Source: Pelagicoccus sp. SDUM812005 | GTDB taxonomy: Bacteria; Verrucomicrobiota; Verrucomicrobiia; Opitutales; Opitutaceae | DNA length: 64,000 nucleotides | Direction: 5' to 3' | Assembly: GCF_031127875.1 (NCBI RefSeq) | Contig: NZ_JARXIA010000022.1 | Coordinates: 42,757-106,756, forward strand | In this document: positions 61,952-64,000 of the stretch, piece after piece | Position numbering within the stretch: position 1 is the first letter of the stretch | Layout of the letters: the number at the start of each line of letters is the position of its first letter | Program-made: the position numbers and the translations under genes | The notes under the pieces: model-generated | The model's input: only the letters and a program-made list of their open reading frames with translations | Told to the model about the DNA's origin: nothing | Database searches by the model: none

Positions 61952-63154
61952 TCAATCCTCCGGACGCTCGCCGGCCGGAGCCATCTTCACCAAGCGGGGA
62001 AAGAAGCGGGCAAGCGATTCCACCAAGTCGCTCTGAGCCCCCATCACTTCGTCGATGTCCTTGTAGACGAAAGGCACTTCGTCCAAACCGGCCGAGAGCA
62101 GGGTCACGCCTCGCTGCTTCAAGAGCTGGTTCGCGTCCTTCCACTTCAGCTTGCTCGTAGCCTTCTTACGGCTCATCACGCGCCCCGCTCCGTGCGAAGC
62201 CGAGTTCAGCGAGTCCGCGTTCCCCTTCCCGCGCACCACGTAGGCAGGGCTCGCCATGGATCCCGGAATCACGCCTAGGACACCTTCGCCCGCCGGCGTA
62301 GCGCCCTTGCGGTGCACCACCACTTGCTTGCCGTCGTGCTCTTCCTTCCAGGCGAAATTGTGATGGTTCTCCACGTCGAGAATCGGCTCCAGCCCTAGGT
62401 TCTCCGCAATGTGCTTGTGGATACAAGCATGGTTCGCCGCCGCGTACTCGCCCATCAGCTCCATTGCCGCCCAGTACTCCTGCCCCGCCTCGGAATCGAG
62501 GTCCAGCCAGGACAGGTGAGCCAACTCCTTAGGCAACTCCGGGTGAAACGTCCGGGCCAGCTTGCTGTAGTGAGCAGCCACGTTAGCTCCCGTGCCACGG
62601 CTACCGCTGTGGCTCATCAGGGCCACGTAGGTCCCGGGCTCCAAACCGAGCGAAGTATCCAGAATCTGGATTTCTCCAAACTCCACGAAGTGGTTACCGC
62701 TGCCGCTGGTCCCGAGCTGCTTCCAGGCCTTGTCCTTGCACGCCTGCGTGATCGGCGATACCGACCAGTCCCGGTCCAGCACCGCATGCTCGCGCTTGTC
62801 GCGAAAGAAGGCGCCCACGCCAAACTTCGTCTCGGCCTGAATCGCTTCCGTAAAACGGCCGCGGCCTTCGTCGCGCAGCAGTCGCTTCACCGGAATATCG
62901 TAGACGCTCAGCTTCATGCGACAGGCGATGTCCACGCCCACCGCGTAAGGAATCACCGCGTTGCGGGTCGCCAGGACCCCGCCGATCGGCAGGCCGTACC
63001 CCAAGTGGGCATCCGGCATCAAGGCCCCGCGCTCCGCGATCGGCAGGTTGCAGGCATTGACCATCTGCTGCACCGAAGTCGGCTCCAAGTCCTCGCCCCA
63101 CTGGCGATAAGGCGCGGGCGTCGCGCGCGGCGTATACTGTATTTCGTTAGTCAT
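61952..63154 (-). CDS. rtcB: RtcB-family RNA ligase
   Basis: 400 aa, close to the 408 of E. coli. RtcB seals 2',3'-cyclic phosphate or 3'-phosphate RNA ends to 5'-OH using GTP and Mn. Metal residues are kept: Asp75 and Cys78 in GVDIACRM, His155 in GSGNHFVEF, His182 in SHSGSRGTGA, His264/265 in ENHHNFAWKE, and the guanylylated His321 in SASHGAGRVMSR. The usual DIGCGM is DIACRM here. The upstream HNH nuclease gene on the same strand (124 bp away) forms a pair often seen beside rtcB in bacteria. The archease partner is absent from the window. Confidence 0.95.
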   Translation of the reverse strand: MTNEIQYTPRATPAPYRQWGEDLEPTSVQQMVNACNLPIAERGALMPDAHLGYGLPIGGVLATRNAVIPYAVGVDIACRMKLSVYDIPVKRLLRDEGRGRFTEAIQAETKFGVGAFFRDKREHAVLDRDWSVSPITQACKDKAWKQLGTSGSGNHFVEFGEIQILDTSLGLEPGTYVALMSHSGSRGTGANVAAHYSKLARTFHPELPKELAHLSWLDLDSEAGQEYWAAMELMGEYAAANHACIHKHIAENLGLEPILDVENHHNFAWKEEHDGKQVVVHRKGATPAGEGVLGVIPGSMASPAYVVRGKGNADSLNSASHGAGRVMSRKKATSKLKWKDANQLLKQRGVTLLSAGLDEVPFVYKDIDEVMGAQSDLVESLARFFPRLVKMAPAGERPED

Positions 63155-63210
63155 GGTTCATGGGAGCGATTCTCCCTATCTATTCAGTTTTCTTTGCAAA
63201 AGGGGATGGA

Positions 63211-63262
63211 AAAATGGTGGAGCGGCCCCGCCTTACATGGCGTTCTATCCCGCCGCTCCACC
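63211..63262 (-). terminator. Hairpin with T tract between HNH and rtcB
   Basis: On the minus strand GGTGGAGCGG (63253-63262 as the complement) pairs with CCGCTCCACC (63216-63225), 10 bp without mismatch, and is followed by ATTTTT. The 27-base loop contains an inner CGCC/GGCG stem. It starts 16 bp after the HNH stop, so it may terminate or attenuate transcription into rtcB. Confidence 0.65.
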
Positions 63263-63278
63263 CGGCGACTTTCCTCGT

Positions 63279-63893
63279 TCAGTACTTCAAGAACCACCTC
63301 CAGTCGTCGTGCTTCAGGTCCTTGATGCGACGGAAGACAGGCTGCGGCAAGGGGGCCCGCGGCTTGCGCAGCAAGCGCAAGCCGGCTTCTTCCGGCAGGC
63401 GGTCCGCCTTGCGGGTGTTCACCCCCTTGTCCGACCAAACGAGGTTTTCGAAGGAGTCGAGACCGCCTCGGGAACGCGGAACGACGTGGTCGAGGTTTCC
63501 CTCGGACCAACCCACCCGGCGACCCGTGTACTGGCAGATACCTCCGTCCCGCTCGTAGATGGAGCGCCGCGTCACGCCCGGACGCCAAAGCGGCATGCCG
63601 GAGTAGTTGGCCACGACGATCACGGTCGGCACCCGCAGCGCCTTCTTCGGGGTCTGTATCGACAAATCGAATTCCCGCACCGGCAACTCGAGCCATTGCT
63701 CCCAGCTGACCGGCACGCAATCGGCCGGGCCGCTCAAGTCAGCCGCTCCGTCCTCGTCGACAGCGTAGCGAATATCCATCGCCAAAGCGGTGCCGCTCAT
63801 CAAGTCGCAAAAGGCCTGCCGCACGGTACGCTGACCGATGGCCCGCCAAGTACGATTCAAGGTTAGCACGATTGCTTTATCTATAGTGTTCAT
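63279..63893 (-). CDS. HNH endonuclease family protein, rtcB-linked type
   Basis: 204 aa. The C-terminal half carries an HNH core: YERDGGICQYTGR, NLDHVVPRSRGGLDSFENLV (His136, Asn150) and VNTRKADRLPEEAG. The structural cysteine pairs of ordinary HNH enzymes are mostly replaced (CQYTG, VWSDK), as in a subfamily that occurs next to rtcB. The N-terminal 100 residues (VLTLNRTWRAIGQRTVRQAF and IRYAVDED) belong to that subfamily too. An RNA or DNA nick would give substrate for RtcB, but the substrate is not known. The ATG at 63893 is preceded by GAGGAAACCC; longer starts fall in the 42-bp repeat. Confidence 0.88.
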   Translation of the reverse strand: MNTIDKAIVLTLNRTWRAIGQRTVRQAFCDLMSGTALAMDIRYAVDEDGAADLSGPADCVPVSWEQWLELPVREFDLSIQTPKKALRVPTVIVVANYSGMPLWRPGVTRRSIYERDGGICQYTGRRVGWSEGNLDHVVPRSRGGLDSFENLVWSDKGVNTRKADRLPEEAGLRLLRKPRAPLPQPVFRRIKDLKHDDWRWFLKY

Positions 63894-63951
63894 CTGGGTT
63901 TCCTCAAAAAAGGAGACAGACAAAAGCGCGCGCTCTTTTAATGGATACACT

Positions 63952-63993
63952 ACGTAGCGCGGAGCTTCAGCCCGCGGCCGCATTGCAAGATCA
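63952..63993 (+). repeat. 42-bp dispersed repeat, copy 2
   Basis: Matches 7059-7100 with three differences over 42 bp. Here it lies upstream of the HNH gene at the right edge, outside any clear coding sequence. The common palindrome GCGGCCGC and the fact that other copies sit at gene ends suggest a REP-like family. Confidence 0.75.
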
Positions 63994-64000
63994 ATTCTCC

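Noticed and set aside
1..64000. CRISPR arrays, rRNA or tRNA genes, insertion sequences and prophage genes
   Set aside because: I looked for regularly spaced repeats, tRNA-like arm patterns, transposase and phage genes and saw none; a tRNA scan was not possible by eye.

Overview
The window is one continuous stretch of a GC-rich (about 60%) Gram-negative bacterial chromosome with about 55 protein genes, no rRNA or tRNA that I could find, no CRISPR array and no intact transposon. The gene content suggests a Verrucomicrobiota member of the Opitutales/Puniceicoccales type (inference). Pointers are a TonB-dependent receptor with a DLDSFTVTG-type N-terminus, DUF1080 (3-keto-disaccharide hydrolase) and sugar-dehydrogenase-like propeller/cytochrome c proteins typical of the PVC group, many lipoproteins and signal peptides, and several multi-domain hybrid histidine kinases.

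Layout: 1-5407 holds a 5'-truncated methyltransferase, PTS enzyme I (ptsI), and the isoprenoid and pyrimidine genes ispE, pyrF, ispD and ispF. 5419-11096 holds a peptide-type ABC importer (binding lipoprotein plus two permeases, no ATPases) and an MsbA-like ABC exporter. 11188-16029 has a secreted propeller-like protein and a three-gene overlapping operon (Tat-exported sugar epimerase-like protein, cytochrome c/DUF fusion, sugar-dehydrogenase-like propeller). 16253-20339 has a secreted HExxH/TPR peptidase, an ammonium channel and an EamA permease. 20370-25131 (minus strand) holds a PDZ lipoprotein with a destroyed M48 protease site, followed by a soluble phosphorelay set: Hpt, receiver-kinase, receiver-pseudokinase, Hpt. 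25260-29659 has nadC, birA, a PNPOx-like protein, two DUF2721 membrane proteins and a TPR protein.

29703-40000 holds two large hybrid kinases around a larE-larB-larC operon for the nickel-pincer cofactor (no larA in the window), then a coiled-coil/SmpA-like protein and a BlaI/BlaR1-type repressor-protease pair with a recognisable promoter and operator. 40331-44418 has a DUF1080 lipoprotein, an RluA-type pseudouridine synthase, and a LysR regulator divergent from pirin and DoxX genes. 44464-55441 has a fused 5-oxoprolinase/hydantoinase, a lactonase-like propeller, a BON-MscS channel, PAP2 phosphatase, diacylglycerol kinase, a DUF1206 protein and a second ABC exporter. 55562-63893 has an Rsm22-family protein, three poorly known genes, a TonB-dependent receptor, and an HNH nuclease-RtcB RNA ligase pair. 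A 42-bp dispersed repeat occurs at 7059 and at the right edge (63952).

The most unusual points are: (1) ispD and ispF lie in one uninterrupted frame split only by a single TAG, and ispF has no ATG, GTG or TTG that would preserve its metal site; (2) a receiver protein whose attached histidine kinase has lost its phospho-acceptor and ATP-binding residues, sitting between two paralogous Hpt proteins; (3) an M48-like lipoprotein whose HExxH reads YALAK; (4) the HNH-RtcB pair separated by an apparent intrinsic terminator. Several protein starts were moved from the longest possible start to one supported by domain boundaries, signal peptides or a Shine-Dalgarno sequence.
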